DNA of 5,938 nucleotides from Alphaproteobacteria bacterium (GTDB lineage Bacteria; Pseudomonadota; Alphaproteobacteria; Puniceispirillales; Puniceispirillaceae): NCBI GenBank assembly GCA_011526395.1, contig WTHW01000012.1, positions 1 to 5,938 of the forward strand, in the 5' to 3' direction. Numbering within the stretch: position 1 is the first letter of the stretch; each line of letters starts with the position of its first letter. The notes under the pieces were generated by a model that was not told the DNA's origin, did no database searches, and saw only the letters and a program-made list of their open reading frames with translations. Shown here one piece after another: positions 1 through 5,938 of the stretch. A program made the translations under genes and the position numbers.

Positions 1-26
1 GTGGTAAATATTTTCAATAACAAAAA

Positions 27-52
27 ACACAAAATTTACTAAATGTTTGTGT
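27..52. promoter_or_regulatory. Imperfect AT-rich palindrome, putative operator
   Basis: The left arm ACACAAAATTTA (27-38) mirrors the right arm TAAAT-G-TTTGTGT (40-52) around C39, with one extra base (G45). That gives 12 paired positions, far above what neighbouring AT-rich sequence shows. It contains the core AAATTTACTA (32-41), whose reverse complement recurs at 2004-2013 upstream of the ATP-grasp gene. It is likely a site for a dimeric transcription factor controlling aceA. The regulator is not identified, and the sequence does not resemble the RamB-type AAACTTTGCAAA site as I know it. Confidence 0.45.
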
Positions 53-63
53 AAATATTTACA
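50..63. promoter_or_regulatory. Perfect 14-bp palindrome, putative operator
   Basis: TGTAAATATTTACA is identical to its own reverse complement and overlaps the preceding palindrome by three bases. A near copy of its core, GTAAATATTTTC, lies at 4-15 with one mismatch to GTAAATATTTAC. Two similar sites 47 bases apart fit binding by a dimeric regulator at two positions. It also overlaps the only plausible -35 hexamer (TTTACA, 58-63), which would suit repression, but the promoter assignment is weak. Confidence 0.45.
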
Positions 64-100
64 ATTTAAAAACATTACACTTATTTCTTAGCATTTCCTG

Positions 101-216
101 TAACAGATTGTTATCTACGATATCGCCTGCAGCCTTGCGGGCAGCTAATCGGTGGGACCGTTGTTAAGCGCATGACAAGCACCGGCACGATATAACATAT
201 GGGGATTGGATAACCC
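101..216 (+). other. Potentially structured 5' leader RNA of aceA
   Basis: Several complementary segments are nested here. TGTTAT (109-114) can pair with ATAACA (192-197), and ATCG (122-125) with CGAT (188-191), together closing a domain. Inside it, CTGC (127-130) pairs with GCAG (141-144), and CGGTG (150-154) pairs with CACCG (180-184), the latter capped by TTGT (161-164) with ACAA (175-178). GTTATC (110-115) can instead pair with GATAAC (209-214), and GGG (202-204) with CCC (214-216). TAACA-GAT-TGTTA (101-113) is a further small inverted repeat. I do not recognise a known riboswitch; in particular the glycine riboswitch conserved core is absent. The stems are short, so chance pairing is possible. 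Confidence 0.25.
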
Positions 217-283
217 TCTTTTGTTAGCTTCAGAGCCAAATGATGTCGAGCACAGCGCCATGCCAGAGTATGGATAAAATTGC

Positions 284-288
284 AGGAG
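284..288 (+). promoter_or_regulatory. Ribosome binding site of aceA
   Basis: AGGAG ends six bases before the ATG at 295. It decides the start: the open frame can be extended to a TTG at 280, but the Shine-Dalgarno sequence would then lie inside the coding region and the TTG has no comparable site upstream. Confidence 0.75.
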
Positions 289-294
289 CCAAGT

Positions 295-1899
295 ATGAGC
301 AACTATCTAAATCTTGTAGAGCAAAAAGCAAAAATTATAGGAGCAGCTGGTAAGAGCTGGGGCGCCATAAAGCCCGAATATGCTGCACGCATGGAAATAC
401 AAAATCGTTTTAAAACGGGCTTAGACATTGCACGTTACACCGCTGACATCATGCGTAAGGACATGGCAGAATATGATGCTGATAGCAGCAACTACACTCA
501 ATCATTAGGATGCTGGCACGGTTTCACTGCACAGCAAATGATGATGGCTGTCAAACGTCACCGCAAAACAACTGACAAATCATATGTATATTTATCAGGC
601 TGGATGGTTGCCGCCCTTCGCTCTGATTTTGGCCCACTTCCAGATCAGTCAATGCATGAAAAAACAGCTGTTTCTGGCCTTATTGAAGAGATTTACACCT
701 TCTTACGCCAAGCTGATGCACGTGAATTGCGCCACTTATTTGCTGACCTTGATAATGCGCGCGCAAATGGCGGTGACGTCGACGCCGCAATTGCAGCGAT
801 TGATAATCATGAAACACATATCGTTCCAATTATTGCTGATATTGATGCTGGTTTCGGCAATGAAGAGGCCACCTATTTGCTTGCAAAGCGCATGATTGAA
901 GCAGGGGCTTGTTGTATCCAGCTAGAAAACCAAGTATCTGACGCAAAGCAATGTGGCCATCAGGATGGCAAGGTGACTGTGCCGCATGAAGACTTCTTGT
1001 CAAAAATCAATGCTGTTCGCTACGCCTTCTTAGAGCTTGGCGTTGATAATGGTGTCATTGTAGCAAGAACAGATAGCCTAGGCGCAGGCCTAACACAGAA
1101 AATTCCTGTATCACAAAAAGCTGGTGATTTAGCTGATCAATATAATTCTTTCCTAGAATTGGAAGAAATTTCTGACCTAGCCTCGCTCAAGCAAGGCGAA
1201 CAAGTTGTCACAAAGGGCGGAAAAGCATACAAGCCTGTCAGACTGCCAAATGGCCTATATGCATTCAGACAAGGCACTGGCGAGGACAGATGCGTTCTAG
1301 ATGGCATTACATCGCTTCAGAATGGTGCAGATATGCTGTGGATCGAAACAGAGCGTCCAAACGTTGCCCAAATTGGGGGCATGGTCAGCCGCATCCGCGA
1401 AGTAATGCCAAATGCTAAGTTAGTATATAACAATTCACCAAGCTTTAACTGGACATTAAATTTCCGCAAACAAGTTCATGAAGAATGGGTAGCCGCTGGC
1501 AAAGACGTCTCATCTTACCCGGACCCGGCTGAAAACCCGCAAGGGCTTATGGATCCGAAATATGATGATAGTGAACTAGCACAAGAAGCAGATAAACTTG
1601 TCCAATCATTCCAAGCTGATGGTTCTAGAGAAGCTGGCATTTTCCACCATTTAATTACGCTGCCAACATACCATGACACAGCACTTGGAACCGATGTCTT
1701 ATCAGAAGGTTACTTTGGTGATTTAGGCATGCTTGCTTATGTCCGCGATGTTCAACGCCGTGAAATTCGCCGTGGCATGGCATCTGTGAAACACCAAGAT
1801 CTTGCTGGCTCAAACATAGGCGATGATCATAAGGAATATTTCTCAGGCGATATGGCGTTGCTTGCCTCTGGCGAAGACAACACAATGAATCAGTTTTAA
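295..1899 (+). CDS. aceA: Isocitrate lyase, long (~530-residue) form
   Basis: Cleaves isocitrate to glyoxylate and succinate, the first step of the glyoxylate shunt, in the cytoplasm. The protein has 534 residues from the ATG at 295. The active-site loop K218-Q-C220-G-H222 carries the catalytic cysteine. It reads KQCGHQ, the form I associate with the long class found in Pseudomonas-like bacteria, rather than KKCGHL as in the ~434-residue E. coli enzyme. Other family motifs are LGCWHG (71-76), the metal-binding ADIDAGFGN (181-189), ETERPN (351-356) and NNSPSFNW (379-386). Relative to the short form there is extra sequence around residues 265-335, as expected for this class. All key residues are present and no frameshift is seen. 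It appears monocistronic: it has its own leader and a strong terminator, and no malate synthase is adjacent. Upstream palindromes suggest specific transcriptional control. Confidence 0.96.
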   Translation: MSNYLNLVEQKAKIIGAAGKSWGAIKPEYAARMEIQNRFKTGLDIARYTADIMRKDMAEYDADSSNYTQSLGCWHGFTAQQMMMAVKRHRKTTDKSYVYLSGWMVAALRSDFGPLPDQSMHEKTAVSGLIEEIYTFLRQADARELRHLFADLDNARANGGDVDAAIAAIDNHETHIVPIIADIDAGFGNEEATYLLAKRMIEAGACCIQLENQVSDAKQCGHQDGKVTVPHEDFLSKINAVRYAFLELGVDNGVIVARTDSLGAGLTQKIPVSQKAGDLADQYNSFLELEEISDLASLKQGEQVVTKGGKAYKPVRLPNGLYAFRQGTGEDRCVLDGITSLQNGADMLWIETERPNVAQIGGMVSRIREVMPNAKLVYNNSPSFNWTLNFRKQVHEEWVAAGKDVSSYPDPAENPQGLMDPKYDDSELAQEADKLVQSFQADGSREAGIFHHLITLPTYHDTALGTDVLSEGYFGDLGMLAYVRDVQRREIRRGMASVKHQDLAGSNIGDDHKEYFSGDMALLASGEDNTMNQF

Positions 1900-1935
1900 C
1901 TAGCTGAAAAATAATTACAAAATGTCCTCCTAGAC

Positions 1936-1970
1936 AAAAACAGGGCTCAAAAATTGGGCCCTGTTTTTTT
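1936..1970 (+). terminator. Rho-independent terminator of aceA
   Basis: CAGGGCTC (1941-1948) pairs with GGGCCCTG (1956-1963), including one G-U pair, around a 7-base loop. It is followed by seven T residues (1964-1970), and an A tract before the stem extends the pairing. It starts about 40 bases after the aceA stop codon and should end that transcript before the ATP-grasp gene. Confidence 0.9.
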
Positions 1971-2003
1971 GTTGGGATTTTTTTCTTCCTAAAATTTCGG
2001 CAA

Positions 2004-2042
2004 TAGTAAATTTTACTAATTAATCGGCCAATCAGTAAATTT
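2004..2042. promoter_or_regulatory. Palindrome plus half-site upstream of the ATP-grasp gene
   Basis: TAGTAAATTTTACTA (2004-2018) is a perfect 15-base palindrome around T2011. A further half-site, AGTAAATTT, lies at 2034-2042, 29 bases after the first copy. The same ten bases TAGTAAATTT occur in reverse orientation upstream of aceA (32-41). A weak -10-like TATAGA lies at 2051-2056, without a good -35. It is likely a regulator-binding site, possibly for the same factor as at aceA; the region is AT-rich, so part of the resemblance could be chance. Confidence 0.4.
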
Positions 2043-2119
2043 GTTTTTTGTATAGACCTTCCTGAATGTCATTTTGAGTGTAATTTTGCTAGTTTGCCAC
2101 CCTTAAGTGAGGTGCAAAA

Positions 2120-3115
2120 ATGTCAAAAAATATCACAAAATCAGTTCCAGCCATTCATGTCATTCATGAAAATCAAGAATGGACCACGCCCCTATTTCAA
2201 GAGCTAGAGCTATTAGGCGTTGCTTTTGAAGATTGGGATATGAGCCAGTCCATAATCGATATATCGAAGTCTGCGCCATCAGGGATTTTTTATAACAGGA
2301 TGAGCGCTTCATCTCATACAAGAGGGAACCGATTTGCACCCGAAATGACTGTTGGTCTGTTAGCATGGCTGGAAAGCCAAGGGCGCAAAACCCTAAATGG
2401 CAGAACTGCATTGAATTTGGAAATATCAAAACTAGTGCAATATGCAGCTCTGCAAGAGGTCGGCCTATCTGTGCCACATACCATCGCAGTATCCAATCGT
2501 GATGACATTCTGGACGCCTATGACAAGATGCCTTTTGATGATGTTATCACAAAGCATAATAGAGCTGGCAAAGGACTTGGTGTTCAACTCATCAAATCAA
2601 AAGAAGCGGCTATCGAACATATCAATAGTAGCCAGTATGAGGATTCAGTGGATGGCATCACCTTATTACAACAATATATAAAACCAGCTGATGAGGTGAT
2701 TACGCGCGTTGAGTTTATTGGCGGTGAATTTCTATATGCTGTGAATGTTGACACATCAAATGGGTTTGAGCTTTGTCCTGCTGATGTGTGTGCGATTGGC
2801 GATGATTTCTGCCCAACCACTCAAAAACCAAAACATGCTTTTGATATCGACACTTCGTTCGAAGGAAGCATCATTGGCCAGCAAACAATCCCAAAAATGC
2901 AGCAGGTGATGAAAGAGCAAGGCCTTGATGTTGCTGCCTTTGAGTTTGTGCGAGATTCAAATGGTCAACCTTATTTTTACGACATAAATACTAACACCAA
3001 CTATAATAGCGAAGCTGAACAACGGGCTGGTGTTTCTGCCATGAAATCACTTGCACATTATCTTAAAACAACACTTGATAACCAATCAGCAGGTTCAATG
3101 CCCTTGGCGAGTTAA
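2120..3115 (+). CDS. RimK-like ATP-grasp ligase, substrate unknown
   Basis: A 331-residue stand-alone ATP-grasp protein related to RimK/alpha-L-glutamate ligases. The family activates a carboxylate with ATP as an acylphosphate and joins it to an amine, often adding an amino acid to a peptide, protein or cofactor. The N-terminal pre-ATP domain contains GIFYNRMS (55-62) and NGRTALNLEISK (93-104). The ATP-binding loop follows at 143-155, with K145 and the glycine-rich RAGKGLGV. The hinge region is around LLQQYIKP (182-189). The C-terminal metal-binding part has FEF (274-276, with E275) and YDINTNTNYN (287-296, with D288 and N290). Catalytic positions look intact. The ATG at 2120 has a Shine-Dalgarno GAGG (2109-2112) seven bases upstream. 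No signal peptide or membrane segment is seen, so it is cytoplasmic. No adjacent gene encodes a precursor peptide or partner. The fold assignment is confident; the reaction is not known. Confidence 0.85.
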   Translation: MSKNITKSVPAIHVIHENQEWTTPLFQELELLGVAFEDWDMSQSIIDISKSAPSGIFYNRMSASSHTRGNRFAPEMTVGLLAWLESQGRKTLNGRTALNLEISKLVQYAALQEVGLSVPHTIAVSNRDDILDAYDKMPFDDVITKHNRAGKGLGVQLIKSKEAAIEHINSSQYEDSVDGITLLQQYIKPADEVITRVEFIGGEFLYAVNVDTSNGFELCPADVCAIGDDFCPTTQKPKHAFDIDTSFEGSIIGQQTIPKMQQVMKEQGLDVAAFEFVRDSNGQPYFYDINTNTNYNSEAEQRAGVSAMKSLAHYLKTTLDNQSAGSMPLAS

Positions 3116-3120
3116 GGGCA
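3099..3120 (+). other. Hairpin overlapping the ATP-grasp stop codon
   Basis: TGCCCTT (3099-3105) and AAGGGCA (3114-3120) form a perfect 7-bp stem with an 8-base loop, and the TAA stop lies at the loop and 3' arm. No T tract follows, so it is not a standard terminator. It may stabilise the mRNA end or act as a weak stop; chance is also possible. Confidence 0.35.
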
Positions 3121-3221
3121 ATCACAAGGGATAAAAACAATTTTATTATGTGGACGCCACAGAAGGAAACAAGGTACTCTATCAACTAGCGTCAACATTT
3201 CCAGCGTAAAAGGTTTTCAAA

Positions 3222-3578
3222 ATGAAACAATATAAAGGCTCATGCCACTGCGGCTCGGTCACTTACGAAATCTCTACAGACGTAGAGTTTGGTGCTGTAT
3301 GCGATTGTTCAATTTGCAAACGCAAAGGCGCTCTGATGGGGTTTGCGGAGCCTGAAAACTTTAACCTGTTAACCGGTGAAGAATCACTAAGCCTTTATCA
3401 ATTCAATTCAAATGTTGCCAAACACTATTTTTGCAGCAAATGCGGGATTTACACACATCATTATAAACGATCTGATGGCAAGATAGGTTTTAATACTGGC
3501 TGTATCGAGGGCTTTGATAAAGAGGACCTGTCAGAGATAAAGCAAGTGCCAGGTAGTACATTTTCTGTAGTGGATTAA
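3222..3578 (+). CDS. GFA/CENP-V family zinc-binding protein
   Basis: A 118-residue protein of the glutathione-dependent formaldehyde-activating enzyme (GFA)/CENP-V fold. The N-terminal GSCHCGSVTYE (6-16) supplies the CxC pair C8 and C10. A second cluster, CDCSIC, supplies C27, C29 and C32, and FCSKCG supplies C71 and C74, matching the family's two zinc sites. Founding members were linked to S-hydroxymethylglutathione formation, but most homologues are uncharacterised and a spontaneous role has been argued, so formaldehyde handling should not be assumed. Length is typical for the small members. AAAAGG (3208-3213) lies eight bases before the ATG. It is 106 bases after the ATP-grasp gene on the same strand, so a shared transcript is possible but not tight. 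It is cytoplasmic, with no signal peptide. Confidence 0.88.
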   Translation: MKQYKGSCHCGSVTYEISTDVEFGAVCDCSICKRKGALMGFAEPENFNLLTGEESLSLYQFNSNVAKHYFCSKCGIYTHHYKRSDGKIGFNTGCIEGFDKEDLSEIKQVPGSTFSVVD

Positions 3579-3583
3579 AGCCA

Positions 3584-3611
3584 GTATTTTGCAAGCAACA
3601 TTGCACAATAC
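3584..3611. terminator. Possible bidirectional terminator between convergent genes
   Basis: GTATTTTGCAA (3584-3594) and TTGCACAATAC (3601-3611) pair at 10 of 11 positions around the 6-base loop GCAACA. It occupies most of the 44-base gap between the GFA-family stop and the sulfatase stop, where a shared terminator is expected. The stem is AT-rich and no clear T tract follows on either strand, so the call is tentative. Confidence 0.4.
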
Positions 3612-3622
3612 GAACTATCGAT

Positions 3623-5155
3623 TTATGCCATGCCAACTTGAATTTGATTTTCTCTGTAATCATTTGGACGTTTATCTAGCATGCTGATAAGCTCTTCTCT
3701 TAACGACCTGTAGTTTGGGTTATCGAATTGATTGGCCAACTCATGTGGGTCTTCAGACAGAATGTATAGCTCGCCGGCCATTGTATTTCTATCAATCGTT
3801 AACTTAGCAGTTTTGGTGCGGACAGTTTGCAAAGATAATGCAACACCCGTTCTGGTTGGAAGTAATTCCCATTCATTTAGCGCATAGTCTCTTGTTTTGT
3901 TTTCCTCTAGCACAGGACGTAAAGATTGGCCGTGCTGGGGAAGCTGAGATGCGGTATTGGCGTAGTCACAAAATGTGGCAGATAAATCTAGTGTAGAAAC
4001 CGGCTCATCACAGATGGCACCTGCTTTAATGTTTGGCCCTCTCAAAATTAATGGAATGCGAAGAAGACCCTCATAATGCATTGGCCCCTTTAATATCAGG
4101 CCGTGATCCCCCAACCAATCACCATGGTCGGAGCTGTAAATAACAATTGTGTTATCTGCTAGACCTTGGTCTTCTAACGCTTCCATTAAGCGTCCCACCT
4201 GATGATCAATCAAAGCGATCTGCCCATAAGTGTTAGCGATGATTTCTGCTAGTTGTTCGTCAGTTTGCTCTGGTATGCGAGAGTACTTTTTACGTGTTTC
4301 GGCGTTTTTCTTACTCCCAGTGGGCTCGGCTGTCAGAACTTGTTCATGCCACCAAGGTCGCCCTTCAAAGTTGCGTCTTCGGTATTTTGGCAGATCAACC
4401 TCTTTGGGATCATGAAGGTGTGACCAAGGCTCTGGTGCATCAAATGGATGGTGAGGGTCAGGAAAGCTAACCCAAGCACAAAACGGATCTTCACCACGCC
4501 CATCTTCTTGCAGCCATGATATCGCTCTATCTGCAGTCCAAGTTGAATTATGAAATGCAACTGGCAATTTAGAATGCCATGTTTGCGCAGCACCTTTGGT
4601 GTCTTTAGCATTTTCCCAATAGAGCTTGTTTAGCTGCTCACCTCTTCCATTTTTATGATACCATCTCTCATAATGCTGGCCTCTTGGCGGCTCCTCAGGC
4701 AAAAACCAATTATGCCCTACAAGCATCAATTCAACATGCTCAAATCCCATATATGGACCATTCCAATCTTCAGAATATTGAGCAGAACTCTTCAAGCATT
4801 CTGGGGTGCCTGTACCTTCATCAGCGAAGGTATGATAAGTAGAAAAATGTGCCTTACCAAAATAGGCTGTTTTATATCCTGACTTTGCCAAACTTCCTGC
4901 AAAACCGGCTTCGCCAATTTCTGGCAAAAGGTCTATGCCATTATCATGAACACCATGTGTGCGCGGCAACTGACCAGTAAGAATTGAAGCCCTCGCTGGT
5001 TGGCATATGACACAAGGTGTGATTGCATTATGAAAACGGGTGCCTTGCTGTGCTAACTTGTCAAGGTGTGGCGTTTTGATGTTTCGCCCCTCAATGCCGA
5101 GACAATCAGCACGATGTTGGTCGGCTGTGATAAACAAAATATTCGGTCGAGTCAT
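3623..5155 (-). CDS. Formylglycine-dependent sulfatase, cytoplasmic
   Basis: A 510-residue alkaline-phosphatase-superfamily hydrolase, type I sulfatase. The start NILFITADQHRAD (5-17) holds metal ligand D11. C51-Q-P-A-R55 in CQPARASILTG (51-61) matches CxPxR, where the cysteine is converted to formylglycine. GKAHF has K101 and H103, the Lys/His pair usual in sulfatases; as I recall, phosphonate monoester hydrolases have Tyr/Thr here. DPHHPFDAP (233-241), SSDHGDWLGDHG (341-352, with D343 and H344) and LKGP (K356) complete the site. There is no signal peptide, so it should act in the cytoplasm, needing a formylglycine-generating enzyme encoded elsewhere. Its ATG overlaps the permease TGA as ATGA, and GGAAGG (5164-5169) lies eight bases upstream, so translational coupling is likely. 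The substrate is not readable; the sequence resembles the choline-sulfatase-like branch, but I do not claim that activity. Confidence 0.9.
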   Translation of the reverse strand: MTRPNILFITADQHRADCLGIEGRNIKTPHLDKLAQQGTRFHNAITPCVICQPARASILTGQLPRTHGVHDNGIDLLPEIGEAGFAGSLAKSGYKTAYFGKAHFSTYHTFADEGTGTPECLKSSAQYSEDWNGPYMGFEHVELMLVGHNWFLPEEPPRGQHYERWYHKNGRGEQLNKLYWENAKDTKGAAQTWHSKLPVAFHNSTWTADRAISWLQEDGRGEDPFCAWVSFPDPHHPFDAPEPWSHLHDPKEVDLPKYRRRNFEGRPWWHEQVLTAEPTGSKKNAETRKKYSRIPEQTDEQLAEIIANTYGQIALIDHQVGRLMEALEDQGLADNTIVIYSSDHGDWLGDHGLILKGPMHYEGLLRIPLILRGPNIKAGAICDEPVSTLDLSATFCDYANTASQLPQHGQSLRPVLEENKTRDYALNEWELLPTRTGVALSLQTVRTKTAKLTIDRNTMAGELYILSEDPHELANQFDNPNYRSLREELISMLDKRPNDYRENQIQVGMA

Positions 5156-5938
5156 TTTTGACGCCTTCCACGAGAGAACATAATTATAATTACCACCGCC
5201 ATTATCATGAATATTGTGGCAATAGGGCTGGAAAATAAAAAATATGGATCAGCACCTGTTGAGGCGAAAGCCTGACGCGCTGTCCGCTCTAAAATACCAC
5301 CTAAAATATAGGCAATTATAAATGGCAGAACAGGTATGTTCGTGAGGCGCATTGCCAAACCTAGCAGGCCAAATCCCAGCAAGCAAATAATTGCATAAAG
5401 TGATGTTTCTTGTGCATATACGGCTGTGATAGTGACTAAAAAGACTGTTGGCATAAGAATTTGCTTTGGTACACGTGCCATCACAGACATCATTTGCATA
5501 ACATGGCCGCCAAAAATCCAATTTGTGAAATTGGCCAAGATCATGAGTGTAAATATGCCAAAAGCCATAACCATTTCACTATTTATACCCTCTGATGGAA
5601 GGCGAAAAACAGATGGGCCTGGATTAAGACCATCCACTGTTTCCATAGCTAAAATAAGGAATATAGCAGCTGCATTTCCAGGAATGCCAAGTGAAAGAAC
5701 AGGTATCAGATTGGCGCCTGAAACGGCCGAATTAGCGGCTTCAGTGGACGCAATTCCCTGAATGGCGCCTTCTCCAAAATCTGGCTCAGTTTGCTCTTTT
5801 ACTCTTTGATGGCGCTTTTTACCATTGGTGTATCCAAGCGTTGCTGCAAGTGTAGACCCAATACCCGGCAAGGCACCTATTGCTGTACCAATAAAAGCAG
5901 ACGGCAATATATATGGTAAAAGCCTGCCACGCTCATAC
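5152..5938 (-). CDS. TctA-type tripartite tricarboxylate transporter permease, 5'-truncated by window edge
   Basis: The C-terminal 261 residues of the large membrane subunit of a tripartite tricarboxylate transporter (TTT). The reading frame stays open to the window edge, starting YERGRLLPYI, so the TTG at 5907 is not the true start; complete TctA proteins are about 500 residues. Family motifs in visible numbering are GALPGIGSTLAA (21-32), EGAIQGIASTEAANSAVSG (56-74) and SLGIPGNAAAIFL (82-94). About seven hydrophobic segments are visible: roughly 6-22, 77-98, 122-142, 160-175, 179-196, 201-216 and 238-254. A short basic tail, RGRRQK, ends the protein. TTT systems use a periplasmic binding protein (TctC) and a small subunit (TctB), expected upstream beyond the window. 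Substrates range over carboxylates and other organic anions and are set by TctC, so none can be named. It overlaps the sulfatase start by four bases. Confidence 0.93.
   Translation of the reverse strand, partial: YERGRLLPYILPSAFIGTAIGALPGIGSTLAATLGYTNGKKRHQRVKEQTEPDFGEGAIQGIASTEAANSAVSGANLIPVLSLGIPGNAAAIFLILAMETVDGLNPGPSVFRLPSEGINSEMVMAFGIFTLMILANFTNWIFGGHVMQMMSVMARVPKQILMPTVFLVTITAVYAQETSLYAIICLLGFGLLGLAMRLTNIPVLPFIIAYILGGILERTARQAFASTGADPYFLFSSPIATIFMIMAVVIIIMFSRGRRQK

Larger units (their letters stand above)
1..294 (+). promoter_or_regulatory. Upstream/leader region of aceA, non-coding
   Basis: I see no credible gene here. The only longer open frame, on the minus strand at 111-302, has no family resemblance and runs into the aceA start. 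The region has two parts. Positions 1-~100 are extremely AT-rich and contain palindromes (listed separately) that look like protein-binding sites. Positions ~101-294 are less AT-rich and contain several inverted repeats that could form RNA structure. I could not find a convincing sigma-70 -35/-10 pair: TTTACA at 58-63 is a plausible -35, but the hexamer 17 bases downstream is a poor -10. The promoter must lie upstream of 295, but its exact place is not resolved. Confidence 0.6.

Noticed and set aside
101..216. Glycine riboswitch controlling a glyoxylate-pathway gene
   Set aside because: Glycine riboswitches precede malate synthase in some marine bacteria, but the conserved core of that aptamer is not present here.
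280..294. TTG start five codons upstream of the aceA ATG
   Set aside because: The AGGAG ribosome binding site at 284-288 would lie inside the coding sequence, and it is ideally spaced for the ATG at 295.
111..302. Minus-strand open frame of 63 residues in the aceA leader
   Set aside because: No recognisable family; it overlaps the aceA ribosome binding site and start, and the region is better explained as a regulatory leader.
1655..1885. Minus-strand open frame inside aceA
   Set aside because: A shadow of the strongly conserved isocitrate lyase C-terminus on the other strand; no domain or start signal of its own.
5426..5761. Plus-strand open frame of 111 residues opposite the TctA gene
   Set aside because: The opposite strand encodes a clear TctA membrane protein with family motifs; this frame has no family resemblance.
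5152..5907. TTG at 5907 as the permease start
   Set aside because: The frame continues open and homologous-looking to the window edge, and full TctA proteins are about twice this length, so the gene is cut by the window.

Overview
The window holds four complete genes and one edge-truncated gene on an AT-rich bacterial chromosome. The long (534-residue) isocitrate lyase, the TctA-type transporter subunit, the cytoplasmic sulfatase and the GFA-family protein together suggest a heterotrophic proteobacterium. A marine alphaproteobacterium (SAR116-like) is my best guess, but this comes from gene content and base composition only. No rRNA, tRNA, insertion sequence, CRISPR array or phage gene was seen.

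Layout. Positions 1-294 are a non-coding leader. Its first ~65 bases are very AT-rich and contain two strong palindromes; the part after ~100 is less AT-rich and can fold. The isocitrate lyase gene aceA follows on the plus strand (295-1899) and ends at a clear intrinsic terminator. A 220-base gap carries another palindrome that shares sequence with the aceA upstream region. Then come a stand-alone RimK-like ATP-grasp ligase (2120-3115, plus) and a small zinc-binding GFA/CENP-V-family protein (3222-3578, plus). Facing them on the minus strand is a two-gene unit with a 4-base ATGA overlap: the C-terminal half of a TctA-type permease (5152-5938, cut by the window edge) and a formylglycine-type sulfatase (3623-5155). 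A hairpin lies between the convergent gene sets.

How the genes may work together. Isocitrate lyase opens the glyoxylate shunt, used for growth on acetate, fatty acids and other C2-yielding substrates. No malate synthase is adjacent. The permease and sulfatase are probably translationally coupled, which suggests uptake of an organic anion followed by hydrolysis of a sulfate ester in the cytoplasm; the substrate is unknown. The ATP-grasp protein probably joins an amino acid or peptide to a carboxylate, but nothing here names its substrate. The most interesting signals are the AT-rich palindromes shared between the aceA and ATP-grasp upstream regions (possible co-regulation), the foldable aceA leader, and the orphan ATP-grasp ligase. 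No clearly new multi-gene system is visible.
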